NCBI GenBank assembly: GCA_964430935.1
Contig: CAYSHK010000036.1
Coordinates: 8,433 to 72,432 of the forward strand
Source: Thermopetrobacter sp964430935
GTDB taxonomy: Bacteria > Pseudomonadota > Alphaproteobacteria > Rhizobiales > Aestuariivirgaceae
Length of the DNA: 64,000 nt
Reading direction: 5' to 3'
The notes under the pieces were generated by a model. It made no database searches, was not told the origin of the DNA, and worked only from the letters and a program-made list of their open reading frames with translations. Shown one piece after another: positions 1 through 6,958 of this stretch. Made by a program: the position numbers and the translations under genes. Position 1 is the first letter of the stretch. Each line of letters begins with the position of its first letter.

Positions 1-4
1 GTGC

Positions 5-20
5 TGGCACGGGATCTGCT
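5..20 (+). promoter_or_regulatory. sigma-54 (RpoN) promoter of glnB
   Basis: TGGCAC at 5-10 and TGC at 17-19 place the invariant GG (6-7) and GC (18-19) exactly ten bases apart, as in the -24/-12 promoter consensus TGGCACG-N4-TTGCW; only one base of the -12 element differs. It lies about 95 bases before the glnB start. Nitrogen-regulated glnB-glnA operons of alphaproteobacteria are known to use RpoN promoters activated by NtrC. The activator sites would lie left of the window, so they cannot be seen. Confidence 0.6.
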
Positions 21-115
21 ATGGTGATGCCGTCCGGATGAGACCGTCCGTCCCGCCGGGGATGGCGGCATCGGCAACCGAACCGACGATAACACGAACA
101 GAAGGCAGGAAACCC

Positions 116-454
116 GTGAAAAAGATCGAGGCGATCATCAAGCCGTTCAAGCTGGACGAGGTCAAGGAAGCCTTGCAGGACGTGGGCGTTCAGGGCATAA
201 CCGTGATCGAGGCCAAGGGCTTCGGGCGCCAGAAGGGGCATACGGAGCTCTACCGTGGCGCAGAATACGTCATCGACTTCCTGCCCAAGGTGAAGGTCGA
301 GATCATCCTGTCCGACGACATGGTGGAAAAGGCCGTCGAAGCGATCCAGAACGCGGCCCGTACGGGGCGCATCGGCGACGGCAAGATCTTCATCTCCGAC
401 ATTCAGGAAGTAATACGCATCCGCACCGGAGAGACCGGTCCCGACGCGCTCTGA
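116..454 (+). CDS. glnB: nitrogen regulatory protein PII
   Basis: This is a 112-residue PII signal-transduction protein, the usual family length. It senses 2-oxoglutarate and ATP/ADP and relays nitrogen status to the GlnE adenylyltransferase and to NtrB. The T-loop contains Tyr51 in the RGAEY context, the residue uridylylated by GlnD, and the protein opens with the conserved MKKIEAIIKPFKLDEVK type of start. The start is a GTG: it gives the family N-terminus and has an AGGCAGGA ribosome site just upstream, whereas the frame stays open further left without homology. glnA follows 116 bases later, which is the classic alphaproteobacterial pairing. GlnB is preferred over GlnK because of this linkage to glnA rather than to amtB. 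Confidence 0.97.
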   Translation: MKKIEAIIKPFKLDEVKEALQDVGVQGITVIEAKGFGRQKGHTELYRGAEYVIDFLPKVKVEIILSDDMVEKAVEAIQNAARTGRIGDGKIFISDIQEVIRIRTGETGPDAL

Positions 455-500
455 GGCGCCCGGGAGGGCGGACCCCGGCGGTTTTTTCAGAGGGGACAGG

Positions 501-521
501 GCTGGCACCGCCGGTGCCGGC
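501..521 (+). promoter_or_regulatory. hairpin with second sigma-54-like match before glnA
   Basis: GGCACCG (504-510) and CGGTGCC (512-518) form an almost loopless inverted repeat. The same bases also read TGGCAC (503-508) with TGC (515-517), giving the ten-base GG-GC spacing of an RpoN promoter. glnA starts 50 bases downstream, so a glnA-specific nitrogen-regulated promoter or a processing hairpin between glnB and glnA are both possible. The two readings cannot be separated from sequence alone. Confidence 0.35.
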
Positions 522-570
522 CATGTCATGGGAGCAACCACGACAATCCAACAGCAAAGCGAGGCAAGAC

Positions 571-1992
571 ATGGCCAAGAAGGAAGCCACGGCTGAGTCC
601 GTGCTACAGGAGATCAAGGACAAGGACATCAAGTTCGTCGATCTGCGGTTCAGCGATCCGCGCGGCAAGATGCAGCATCTGACCATGGACGTCTCGGCCA
701 TCGACGAGGACGCCATGGCCGACGGCATCATGTTCGACGGCTCCTCGATCGAGGGCTGGAAGGCGATCAACGAGTCCGACATGGTTCTGATGCCCGATCC
801 GGAGACCGCGCATGTGGATCCGTTCTACGCGCAGCCCACCCTGGGCATCTTCTGCGACATTCTGGAGCCGGGCACCGGCGAGGGCTACGGCCGTGATCCG
901 CGGATGACCGCGAAGCGCGCCGAGGCCTACCTGAAGCAGACGGGTGTCGGCGACACCGCCTACTTCGGTCCCGAGGCCGAGTTCTTCATGTTCGACGACG
1001 TGCGCTTCGCCGCGGAGCCCTACGACTGCTTCTTCCATCTCGACGACGTCGAGCTGCCGAAGAACACCGGCGCCGAGTACGAGACGGGCAACATGGGCCA
1101 CCGTCCGCGCACCAAGGGCGGCTACTTCCCGATCAATCCGGTGGACTCCGCCCAGGACATCCGCTCCGAGATGGTCGCGGTGATGAACGATCTGGGTCTC
1201 GATCCCGAGAAGCACCACCACGAGGTGGGCGCCGCGCAGCACGAGCTGGGCATCAAGTTCGACACCCTGACCCGCATCGCCGACAAGCTCCAGCTCTACA
1301 AGTACGTGGTGCACAACGTCGCCCAGGCCTACGGCAAGACGGCGACCTTCATGCCGAAGCCGGTCTATGGCGACAACGGCACCGGCATGCATGTCCACCA
1401 GTCGATCTGGAAGGACGGCAAGCCGGTCTTCGCCGGCAACGAGTACGCCGACCTGTCCAAGGAGTGCCTGTACTACATCGGCGGCATCATCAAGCACGCC
1501 AAGACGCTGAACGCCTTCACCAACCCGTCCACCAACTCCTACAAGCGTCTGGTACCGGGCTACGAGGCGCCGGTGATGCTGGCCTACTCCGCCCGTAACC
1601 GTTCGGCCTCCTGCCGCATTCCGCACGTGGCGTCCCCAAGCGCCAAACGTGTCGAAGTCCGTTTTCCCGATCCGACCGCCAATCCCTACCTGGCCTTCGC
1701 CGCCATGCTGATGGCCGGTCTGGACGGCATCCTGAACAGGATCGATCCGGGCGAGGCCCTGGACAAGGACCTCTACGACCTGCCGCCGGAGGAGGAGAAG
1801 AAGATCCCGCAGGTCTGCGGCAGCCTCCGCGAGGCCCTGGAGAATCTGGAGCGCGACCACGACTTCCTGCTGGCCGGTGGCGTATTCTCCAAGGACCAGA
1901 TCGATGCCTATCTCGAGCTGAAGTGGGAGGAGGTCGTCCGCTTCGAGCACACCCCGCATCCGGTCGAGTTCGACATGTACTACTCCGTCTGA
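571..1992 (+). CDS. glnA: glutamine synthetase type I
   Basis: The gene encodes a 473-residue ATP-dependent ligase that makes glutamine from glutamate and ammonia as a cytoplasmic dodecamer. Visible landmarks are the FDGSSIEGW segment of the N-terminal beta-grasp region, the GPEAEFF and HHEVG metal-binding motifs, the NPSTNSYKRL stretch and a C-terminal adenylylation loop DKDLYDLPPEE with Tyr402 as the GlnE target. ATG 571 gives the family start MAKKEATAESVLQ; an in-frame ATG further left is less likely. It forms a unit with glnB, and a strong hairpin terminator follows, so the unit most likely ends here. A second, GlnA-like ligase occurs near 57 kb but lacks the adenylylation loop, so this is the housekeeping enzyme. 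Confidence 0.98.
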   Translation: MAKKEATAESVLQEIKDKDIKFVDLRFSDPRGKMQHLTMDVSAIDEDAMADGIMFDGSSIEGWKAINESDMVLMPDPETAHVDPFYAQPTLGIFCDILEPGTGEGYGRDPRMTAKRAEAYLKQTGVGDTAYFGPEAEFFMFDDVRFAAEPYDCFFHLDDVELPKNTGAEYETGNMGHRPRTKGGYFPINPVDSAQDIRSEMVAVMNDLGLDPEKHHHEVGAAQHELGIKFDTLTRIADKLQLYKYVVHNVAQAYGKTATFMPKPVYGDNGTGMHVHQSIWKDGKPVFAGNEYADLSKECLYYIGGIIKHAKTLNAFTNPSTNSYKRLVPGYEAPVMLAYSARNRSASCRIPHVASPSAKRVEVRFPDPTANPYLAFAAMLMAGLDGILNRIDPGEALDKDLYDLPPEEEKKIPQVCGSLREALENLERDHDFLLAGGVFSKDQIDAYLELKWEEVVRFEHTPHPVEFDMYYSV

Positions 1993-2014
1993 CCGGACGG
2001 GCATCCGCAATTCC

Positions 2015-2043
2015 GGGCCGGGGCGTCAGCTCCGGCCCTTTCT
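2015..2043 (+). terminator. rho-independent terminator after glnA
   Basis: A ten-base-pair stem, GGGCCGGGGC with GCTCCGGCCC (one G-T wobble), has the four-base loop GTCA and is followed by TTTCT. It starts 23 bases after the glnA stop codon. Confidence 0.8.
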
Positions 2044-2084
2044 GTTCCGGATCTCGGCCAACCGCAACCGGGAGGCATGGGCGC

Positions 2085-2807
2085 ATGCTGGACCTGTCGC
2101 AATTCGACATTCTCTCCTTCGACTGCTACGGCACGCTGATCGACTGGGAAACCGGCATCTGGGACGCCTTTCAGCCCGTTCTCATGGAGAACGGCCGGGA
2201 CGACATCGGCCGCGGCGAGCTGCTGGAGGCCTTCGCGGAGGAGGAGAGCCGTCTCGAGGCGGAACATCCCGCCCTGCCCTACGACCGAATTCTCGAGCTG
2301 ACGCACGCCGCGCTGACCCGGCGGTTCGGACTGTCCGGATCCGCCGATCTGGATCGCGCCTTCGGAGCCTCGCTTCCGCACTGGCCGGCATTTCCGGACA
2401 CCGCGGAAGCCCTGCGCGTGCTCGCGCGCCGCTACCGCCTCGTCATCCTGTCGAACGTCCACAGAGCGGGATTTGCCGCGTCCAACCGGAAGCTGGGAGT
2501 GCGGTTCGATGCCGTCCTCACGGCGCAGGACATCGGCTCCTACAAGCCCGACCCCGCGAACTTCCGCCATCTCGTCGGCCATGTCCGGGAGAGATGGGGG
2601 GTGGGGCCGGAGCGCATTCTCCATGTCGCGCAAAGCCTGTTCCACGACCATGTTCCGGCCGCCGCGGCCGGCCTCGCCCGGATCTGGATCGACCGTCAGG
2701 GGCTTTCCCGGGGTGGATCGTGGGGCGCCACGGCGCGGGTCGAAAGCGTGCCGGAGCCGCTGGCGGTCCATCCCGATCTCGCTTCCTTCGTCTCCGGCAT
2801 CGCATAG
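2085..2807 (+). CDS. haloacid dehalogenase-like hydrolase (HAD type II)
   Basis: This 240-residue cytoplasmic protein of the HAD superfamily resembles L-2-haloacid dehalogenase-type phosphatases. Motif I, FDCYGTLIDW, carries the nucleophilic Asp near residue 11. Motif II is VILSNVH near residue 125, and motif III includes the Lys of SYKPDPANF followed by the acidic HVAQSLFHDH region. ATG 2085 gives the usual short N-terminus before motif I. It lies alone between the glnA terminator and the promoter of the next gene. The substrate is unknown: the family includes dehalogenases and small-molecule phosphatases, and the C-terminal SLFHD wording fits the dehalogenase-like type II group. Confidence 0.85.
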   Translation: MLDLSQFDILSFDCYGTLIDWETGIWDAFQPVLMENGRDDIGRGELLEAFAEEESRLEAEHPALPYDRILELTHAALTRRFGLSGSADLDRAFGASLPHWPAFPDTAEALRVLARRYRLVILSNVHRAGFAASNRKLGVRFDAVLTAQDIGSYKPDPANFRHLVGHVRERWGVGPERILHVAQSLFHDHVPAAAAGLARIWIDRQGLSRGGSWGATARVESVPEPLAVHPDLASFVSGIA

Positions 2808-2847
2808 CGCGGCGGAGGCCTTTTCCATTCTTTTTCGCATCCCGCCC

Positions 2848-2875
2848 TTGCCAGATGCGCCGGGGGGACTATCTT
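2848..2875 (+). promoter_or_regulatory. putative housekeeping promoter
   Basis: TTGCCA (2848-2853) and TATCTT (2870-2875) are separated by 16 bases, about 40 bases before the UPF0114 gene. It is a match to the -35/-10 pattern only. Confidence 0.35.
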
Positions 2876-2915
2876 CGCGGAAACCCTTCCGATGGACAGC
2901 GGGGAATTGCGACAC

Positions 2916-3470
2916 ATGAAGAAGATCGAATGGCTTTTCGAGGGTTTCCTCTGGAATTCGCGACTGGTGGTCCTGATCGCCGTCATGGCGTCGCTGGCCG
3001 TTTCGTTCGCCATATTCTTCATCGCCACGGTGGACGTCTGGTTCATGCTCGTCCACCTTCTCGACTACGCGGATCTGCCGGAAAGCGATCGCGCCATCCT
3101 GCACGACCAGACGATCAAGCACGTGGTGCAGGTGATCGACGGCTATCTGCTGGCCACCGTGCTTCTGATCTTCTCCCTGGGCATCTACGAGCTGTTCATA
3201 TCCAGGATCGACCAGGCGGACGAGGCATCGGCGTCGCGCATTCTCTCCGTGCGCAACCTCGACGACCTGAAGAACCGGCTCGCCAAGGTCATTCTCATGA
3301 TTCTGGTGGTGAAGTTCTTCGAACATGCCATCAGCATGAAGTTCGAGAGCCCCATGGACATGCTCAGTTTCGCCGGCGGCATCGCGCTCATCGGGCTGGC
3401 CCTGTACCTCACGCACGCGGCGGAGAAACAGGGGCATGCGGTGACGCCACCGCCCCGCAGGGAGGAGTGA
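2916..3470 (+). CDS. UPF0114 (YqhA-like) integral membrane protein
   Basis: A 184-residue membrane protein of the uncharacterised UPF0114/YqhA family. It begins with MKKIEWLFEGFLWNSR, has a hydrophobic helix near residues 18-40, a second near 65-90 (long HVVQVIDGYLL segment), the family signature ISRID followed by LDDLKNRLAKVILMILVVKFFE, and a last helix around the GGIALIGLALYL stretch. Four membrane segments are expected. The start at 2916 is chosen over an in-frame ATG 24 bases upstream because it matches the family start and has GGGG just before it. No biochemical role is established for the family. Confidence 0.88.
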   Translation: MKKIEWLFEGFLWNSRLVVLIAVMASLAVSFAIFFIATVDVWFMLVHLLDYADLPESDRAILHDQTIKHVVQVIDGYLLATVLLIFSLGIYELFISRIDQADEASASRILSVRNLDDLKNRLAKVILMILVVKFFEHAISMKFESPMDMLSFAGGIALIGLALYLTHAAEKQGHAVTPPPRREE

Positions 3471-3534
3471 GGCGTTCCGAGGGAAGCCACTGGCGCTTGA
3501 AACATCCCCCTCCCCCGCCCAGATAAGACTCGAG

Positions 3535-3550
3535 GTTATCGGTTCATAAC
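3535..3550. promoter_or_regulatory. palindrome before the sigma factor gene
   Basis: GTTAT and ATAAC are inverted around six bases, 20 bases upstream of the ATG of the ECF-like sigma factor gene. The position fits an operator or part of an autoregulated promoter. No regulator can be assigned. Confidence 0.3.
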
Positions 3551-3570
3551 AACGGAAAGGAGCGAGGGAC

Positions 3571-4200
3571 ATGACCGGGCCAGACTGGGATGGCATCGTC
3601 GCGGGGGACCGCAAGGCCTTCGACGCGTTCGTGGAATCGGAGATGAACGGCCTCCTCGAGGCGGCCAGGCACGAAGTCGCCTACTACGAGGACGTCGGAG
3701 ACTTCCCGCCCCGGTACATGACTCCCGAGGAGCTGGTCGGCGAGGCGATGATCCAGGCCTGGGACCATCGGGCGAAGAAGCCGAAGGGAATGAGCCCGAG
3801 GGCGTGGCTCTATGCCATGCTTTTCCAGGCTGCTGACAGGCTCGCCGCGCGCCGTCGCGAGATCCAGGCGCACGAGACGCTCTCCACCGAGCAGAGGATT
3901 CCCGACGATCCGCTCGTTCTCGATCCCGTCTACGACGACGACGAGGAGTTCTACGAGTGGTTCCAGCCCGACGAGGCCTTGAAGTGGGAGGACGTCATTC
4001 CGTCCGATGTAATCGCTCCCGAGCAGCTGCTCGCCGTCTGCGAGAGCGAACCGGCCCGTCTGAAGCCCGAGGAACGCCGGGCCGCCCTGCTCTATTTCCG
4101 GCTCGGCTTCTCGATGGAAGAAGTGTGCCGTGTGCTGGGCCGGCCCGTGGAGGAGACGGGCAGGCTGCTCGAAAGGGCCCGCGACGCCGTTCGCGGTTGA
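3571..4200 (+). CDS. ECF-like RNA polymerase sigma factor
   Basis: A 209-residue protein with the two-domain plan of an extracytoplasmic-function sigma factor. The N-terminal half has sigma region 2 character (GDRKAFDAFVESEM, then EELVGEAMIQAWDH and RAWLYAMLFQAADRL). The C-terminal 50 residues form region 4 with a helix-turn-helix (LKPEERRAALLYFRLGFSMEEVCRVLGR). The linker between them is unusually long and acidic, with a YDDDEEFYEWF stretch. The ribosome site AAAGGAGCGAGGG is strong. No anti-sigma factor or sensor gene lies beside it; a palindrome sits just upstream and an amino-acid permease gene just downstream. It would direct RNA polymerase to a small regulon, with an unknown signal. Confidence 0.8.
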   Translation: MTGPDWDGIVAGDRKAFDAFVESEMNGLLEAARHEVAYYEDVGDFPPRYMTPEELVGEAMIQAWDHRAKKPKGMSPRAWLYAMLFQAADRLAARRREIQAHETLSTEQRIPDDPLVLDPVYDDDEEFYEWFQPDEALKWEDVIPSDVIAPEQLLAVCESEPARLKPEERRAALLYFRLGFSMEEVCRVLGRPVEETGRLLERARDAVRG

Positions 4201-4210
4201 CGGTTTCCGG

Positions 4211-4235
4211 CCCCCGCCACGGACACCGGCGGGGG
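4211..4235 (+). terminator. GC hairpin between sigma factor and permease genes
   Basis: CCCCCGCC and GGCGGGGG form an eight-base-pair perfect stem with a nine-base loop, followed by CGTTT. It starts ten bases after the sigma factor stop. The short T run makes it a weak terminator or an attenuating hairpin before the permease. Confidence 0.5.
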
Positions 4236-4257
4236 CGTTTCCCTGCGGAGGTGGATC

Positions 4258-5577
4258 ATGGGTGCGCAACGGACGCGGGCGGGCGGCGGGAAGGCTCTGG
4301 GGCTTCTGGAGCTCATCGCCCTGGGGGTCGGCGGCATGATCGGCGGCGGCATCTTCTCGATGCTCGGGCTGGCGGTCTCCATCACGGGCCATGCGGCTCC
4401 CTTCGCCTTTCTCATCGGCTCTTTCGTGGCCTTCTTCGCGGGCTATTCCTACATCCGGCTGGCGCTGACTTTCCGCAACGACGGAGCAAGCTACATCTAT
4501 CTGCGCCGGGCCTTTCCGAACCGTCCGGAAATCTCCTGCATGACGGGCTGGACGGTCACGATCGGATACGTCGGCACGCTCGCGCTCTACGCCTTCACTT
4601 TCGGCGCCTACGGTTCCGACCTGATCGGCAGATCCGGAGATCCCTCCATCCGCATGGCCATGTCCATCGGCGTTCTGCTGTTCTTCCTGTTCGTGAATCT
4701 GCGTGGGGCGCGCACCACCGGCCACACGGAGGATCTCGTGGTCTACGCCAAGATCCTGATCCTCGCCGTGTTCGCCGTGGCGGGGCTGCAGACGGTCAGG
4801 CACGACAATCTCTTTCCCCTGTTCGACAAGGGCGTCGATTCCGTCTTCATGGCCGGCGCCCTGATCTTCGTCGCCTTCGAGGGATTCCAGCTCATAACCA
4901 ACTCTGTGTCCGAAACCCGGGATCCCGACCGCAACATTCCCCGCGGCATCTACGGAGCCATAGCCATCACGTCCGCGATCTACATCCTGCTCGCCGTGGT
5001 GGCCATCGGCAATCTGCCCGTCGACCGGCTCGTCAAGGCGGAGGAGTACGCCCTTGCCGAGGCCGCGCGCCCGGTGCTGGGAGAGGCAGGCGTGATCCTC
5101 GTGGGCATCGCGGCCCTGCTGGCCACTTCCTCCGCCATCAACGCCACCGTCTTCGGCTCGGCGCGGATGATGGCGGAAATGGCCGTGGAGGGACGCATGC
5201 CCGCGTATCTCGCGGCGCGCAATGCAGACAACGTCCCCTGGCTGGCCACCATCACCCTCATCGGTCTCGGTGGCGCCTTCACCGTCCTCGGCGGGCTGGA
5301 GGTCATCGCCTCCTTCTCCTCGATGACCTTCCTGCTCGTCTCGATCGGCGTCTCCGTCGCCAACTGGAGGCTGCGGGGGCAGACGCATTCGCGTGCGTGG
5401 ATCATCGCCGCGGGCATCGGCCTCATGGCCACGACCGTGCTGCTGCTGGTGATCCATCTGGCCAATGAGAAGCCGACGACCCTGCTCGCCGTGGCGGGCA
5501 TCTATCTCGCGGCCGGCATACCCGCCTGGCTGTACGGCCGCGGAGCCGGCGGCCGCGCGCCACGGGCGACGAAGTGA
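4258..5577 (+). CDS. APC-family amino acid permease
   Basis: A 439-residue inner-membrane transporter of the amino acid-polyamine-organocation superfamily, with about 12 hydrophobic helices. The N-terminal signature GVGGMIGGGIFSMLGLAVS is the glycine-rich unwound helix 1 that binds the substrate backbone. Helix 6 contains FVAFEGFQLITNSVSETRDP, typical of the family. The short TMs are tightly packed and there are no extra domains. AGG-AGGTGGATC precedes the ATG. The substrate cannot be read from sequence. It follows the sigma factor gene in the same direction but behind a hairpin, and is convergent with ntrX. Confidence 0.88.
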   Translation: MGAQRTRAGGGKALGLLELIALGVGGMIGGGIFSMLGLAVSITGHAAPFAFLIGSFVAFFAGYSYIRLALTFRNDGASYIYLRRAFPNRPEISCMTGWTVTIGYVGTLALYAFTFGAYGSDLIGRSGDPSIRMAMSIGVLLFFLFVNLRGARTTGHTEDLVVYAKILILAVFAVAGLQTVRHDNLFPLFDKGVDSVFMAGALIFVAFEGFQLITNSVSETRDPDRNIPRGIYGAIAITSAIYILLAVVAIGNLPVDRLVKAEEYALAEAARPVLGEAGVILVGIAALLATSSAINATVFGSARMMAEMAVEGRMPAYLAARNADNVPWLATITLIGLGGAFTVLGGLEVIASFSSMTFLLVSIGVSVANWRLRGQTHSRAWIIAAGIGLMATTVLLLVIHLANEKPTTLLAVAGIYLAAGIPAWLYGRGAGGRAPRATK

Positions 5578-5593
5578 GGTCCGCCTCGCAGCC

Positions 5594-6958
5594 TCAGCCG
5601 AGTCCCAGCCCCTTGAGCTTCCTGTGCAGGGCCGACCGTTCCATGCCTATCGCCTGGGCGGTGCGGGATATGTTTCCTGAGAACCGGGTCAGCTGCGCGG
5701 CGAGATAGGCGCGTTCGAACGATTCCCGCGCTTCGCGGAGCGGCAGCGCGAGCAGCTTCTCCATGTCGAAACCGCCGTCGTCCTGGGTCGAAGGCGGCGT
5801 GTCCTTCGGCAGCATGTCCGGCGTGATCTCGGAGGCGTCGCCCGTGCCGCAGATGATCATCAGACGCTCTATGTAGTTGCGCAGCTGGCGCACGTTGCCC
5901 GGCCATTCACGCGCCTGCAGCAGGGCCACGGCCTCCTCCGAGAGACGGCGCGGCGGCTGGCCGGACTGGCGGGAATACTGCTCCATGAAGTGCTCGATCA
6001 GAAGGGGGATGTCCTCGCGCCGTTCCGCCAGTGCCGGAACATGCAGCGGAACCACGGCGAGCCTGTGGTAGAGGTCCTCGCGGAAGGCGCGCTGCTCGAT
6101 CAGCTCGGGAAGATTGCGGCTGGAGGAGGAGACGATGCGCACGTTGACGTTCACCGGCGTGTCACCGCCGACCCGGGTGAAGGTCTGGTCCACCAGCACG
6201 CGCAGCACCTTGCCCTGCGTCTCCAGGGGCATGTCCGCCACTTCGTCGATGTAGAGGGTGCCGCCATGGGCCTCCTCCAGCTTGCCGACCACCCGCCGGA
6301 CGCTGCCGCCGCCCTCCGTGCCGAAGAGCTCGATCTCCATCCGCTCGGGCGACAGGGCGGCCGCGGGCAGCACGACGAAGGGGCCGTCCCGGCGCGACGA
6401 CCATTCGTGCAGGGTGCGGGCGGTCAGTTCCTTGCCGGCTCCCATGGGACCGGTGATCATCACGCGGGAATTCGTCGGCGCGATCTTCCGCAGATCCTGG
6501 ATGAGATGGCGGATGGCCGGGGACTCCCCGATGATGCGGGTTTCGCTTCCGGTGCGTTCCTTCAGGTCCGTGTTCTCGCGGCGCAGGCGGGAGATTTCGA
6601 GCGCCCGGTTCACCACGAGCACGAGCCTGTCGGCCTTGAACGGTTTCTCTATGTAGTCGTAGGCACCCTTCTTGATGGCCGCGACAGCGGTTTCGATATT
6701 GCCATGGCCGGAAATGATGACCACGGGAAGATCCGGGTGCTCCGACTTGATCACCTCCAGAAGCTCCAGTCCGTCGAGACGGGAACCCTGGAGCCAGATG
6801 TCCAGAATCACCAGTGCCGGCCGCCGCTTCTCGATTTCCGCAAGCGCGGAGGTGCTGTCGTGGGCCAGACGCGGCTCGTAGCCCTCGTCCTCGAGGATGC
6901 CTCCGATCAGCTCTCGGATGTCGGCCTCGTCGTCGACTATCAGAATGTCCGCAGTCAT
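5594..6958 (-). CDS. ntrX: NtrX response regulator
   Basis: A 454-residue NtrC-family response regulator, partner of NtrY. The receiver domain (residues 1-120) has the acidic pocket DDE at 9-11 and the phosphoacceptor Asp53. The AAA+ domain has a Walker A of the form GPMGAGKE and a Walker B LYIDEV. The GAFTGA loop needed for sigma-54 contact is absent, replaced by a TEGGGSVRRV stretch, which is the known state of alphaproteobacterial NtrX. A Fis-type helix-turn-helix ends the protein (ISRTAQAIGMERSALHRKLK). It overlaps the end of ntrY by four bases, so the two are co-translated. NtrYX systems are reported to affect nitrogen use, redox response and envelope functions. Confidence 0.95.
   Translation of the reverse strand: MTADILIVDDEADIRELIGGILEDEGYEPRLAHDSTSALAEIEKRRPALVILDIWLQGSRLDGLELLEVIKSEHPDLPVVIISGHGNIETAVAAIKKGAYDYIEKPFKADRLVLVVNRALEISRLRRENTDLKERTGSETRIIGESPAIRHLIQDLRKIAPTNSRVMITGPMGAGKELTARTLHEWSSRRDGPFVVLPAAALSPERMEIELFGTEGGGSVRRVVGKLEEAHGGTLYIDEVADMPLETQGKVLRVLVDQTFTRVGGDTPVNVNVRIVSSSSRNLPELIEQRAFREDLYHRLAVVPLHVPALAERREDIPLLIEHFMEQYSRQSGQPPRRLSEEAVALLQAREWPGNVRQLRNYIERLMIICGTGDASEITPDMLPKDTPPSTQDDGGFDMEKLLALPLREARESFERAYLAAQLTRFSGNISRTAQAIGMERSALHRKLKGLGLG

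Noticed and set aside
1980..3614. Long minus-strand frame over the HAD and UPF0114 genes
   Set aside because: No recognisable domain; both plus-strand genes have family motifs and ribosome sites.
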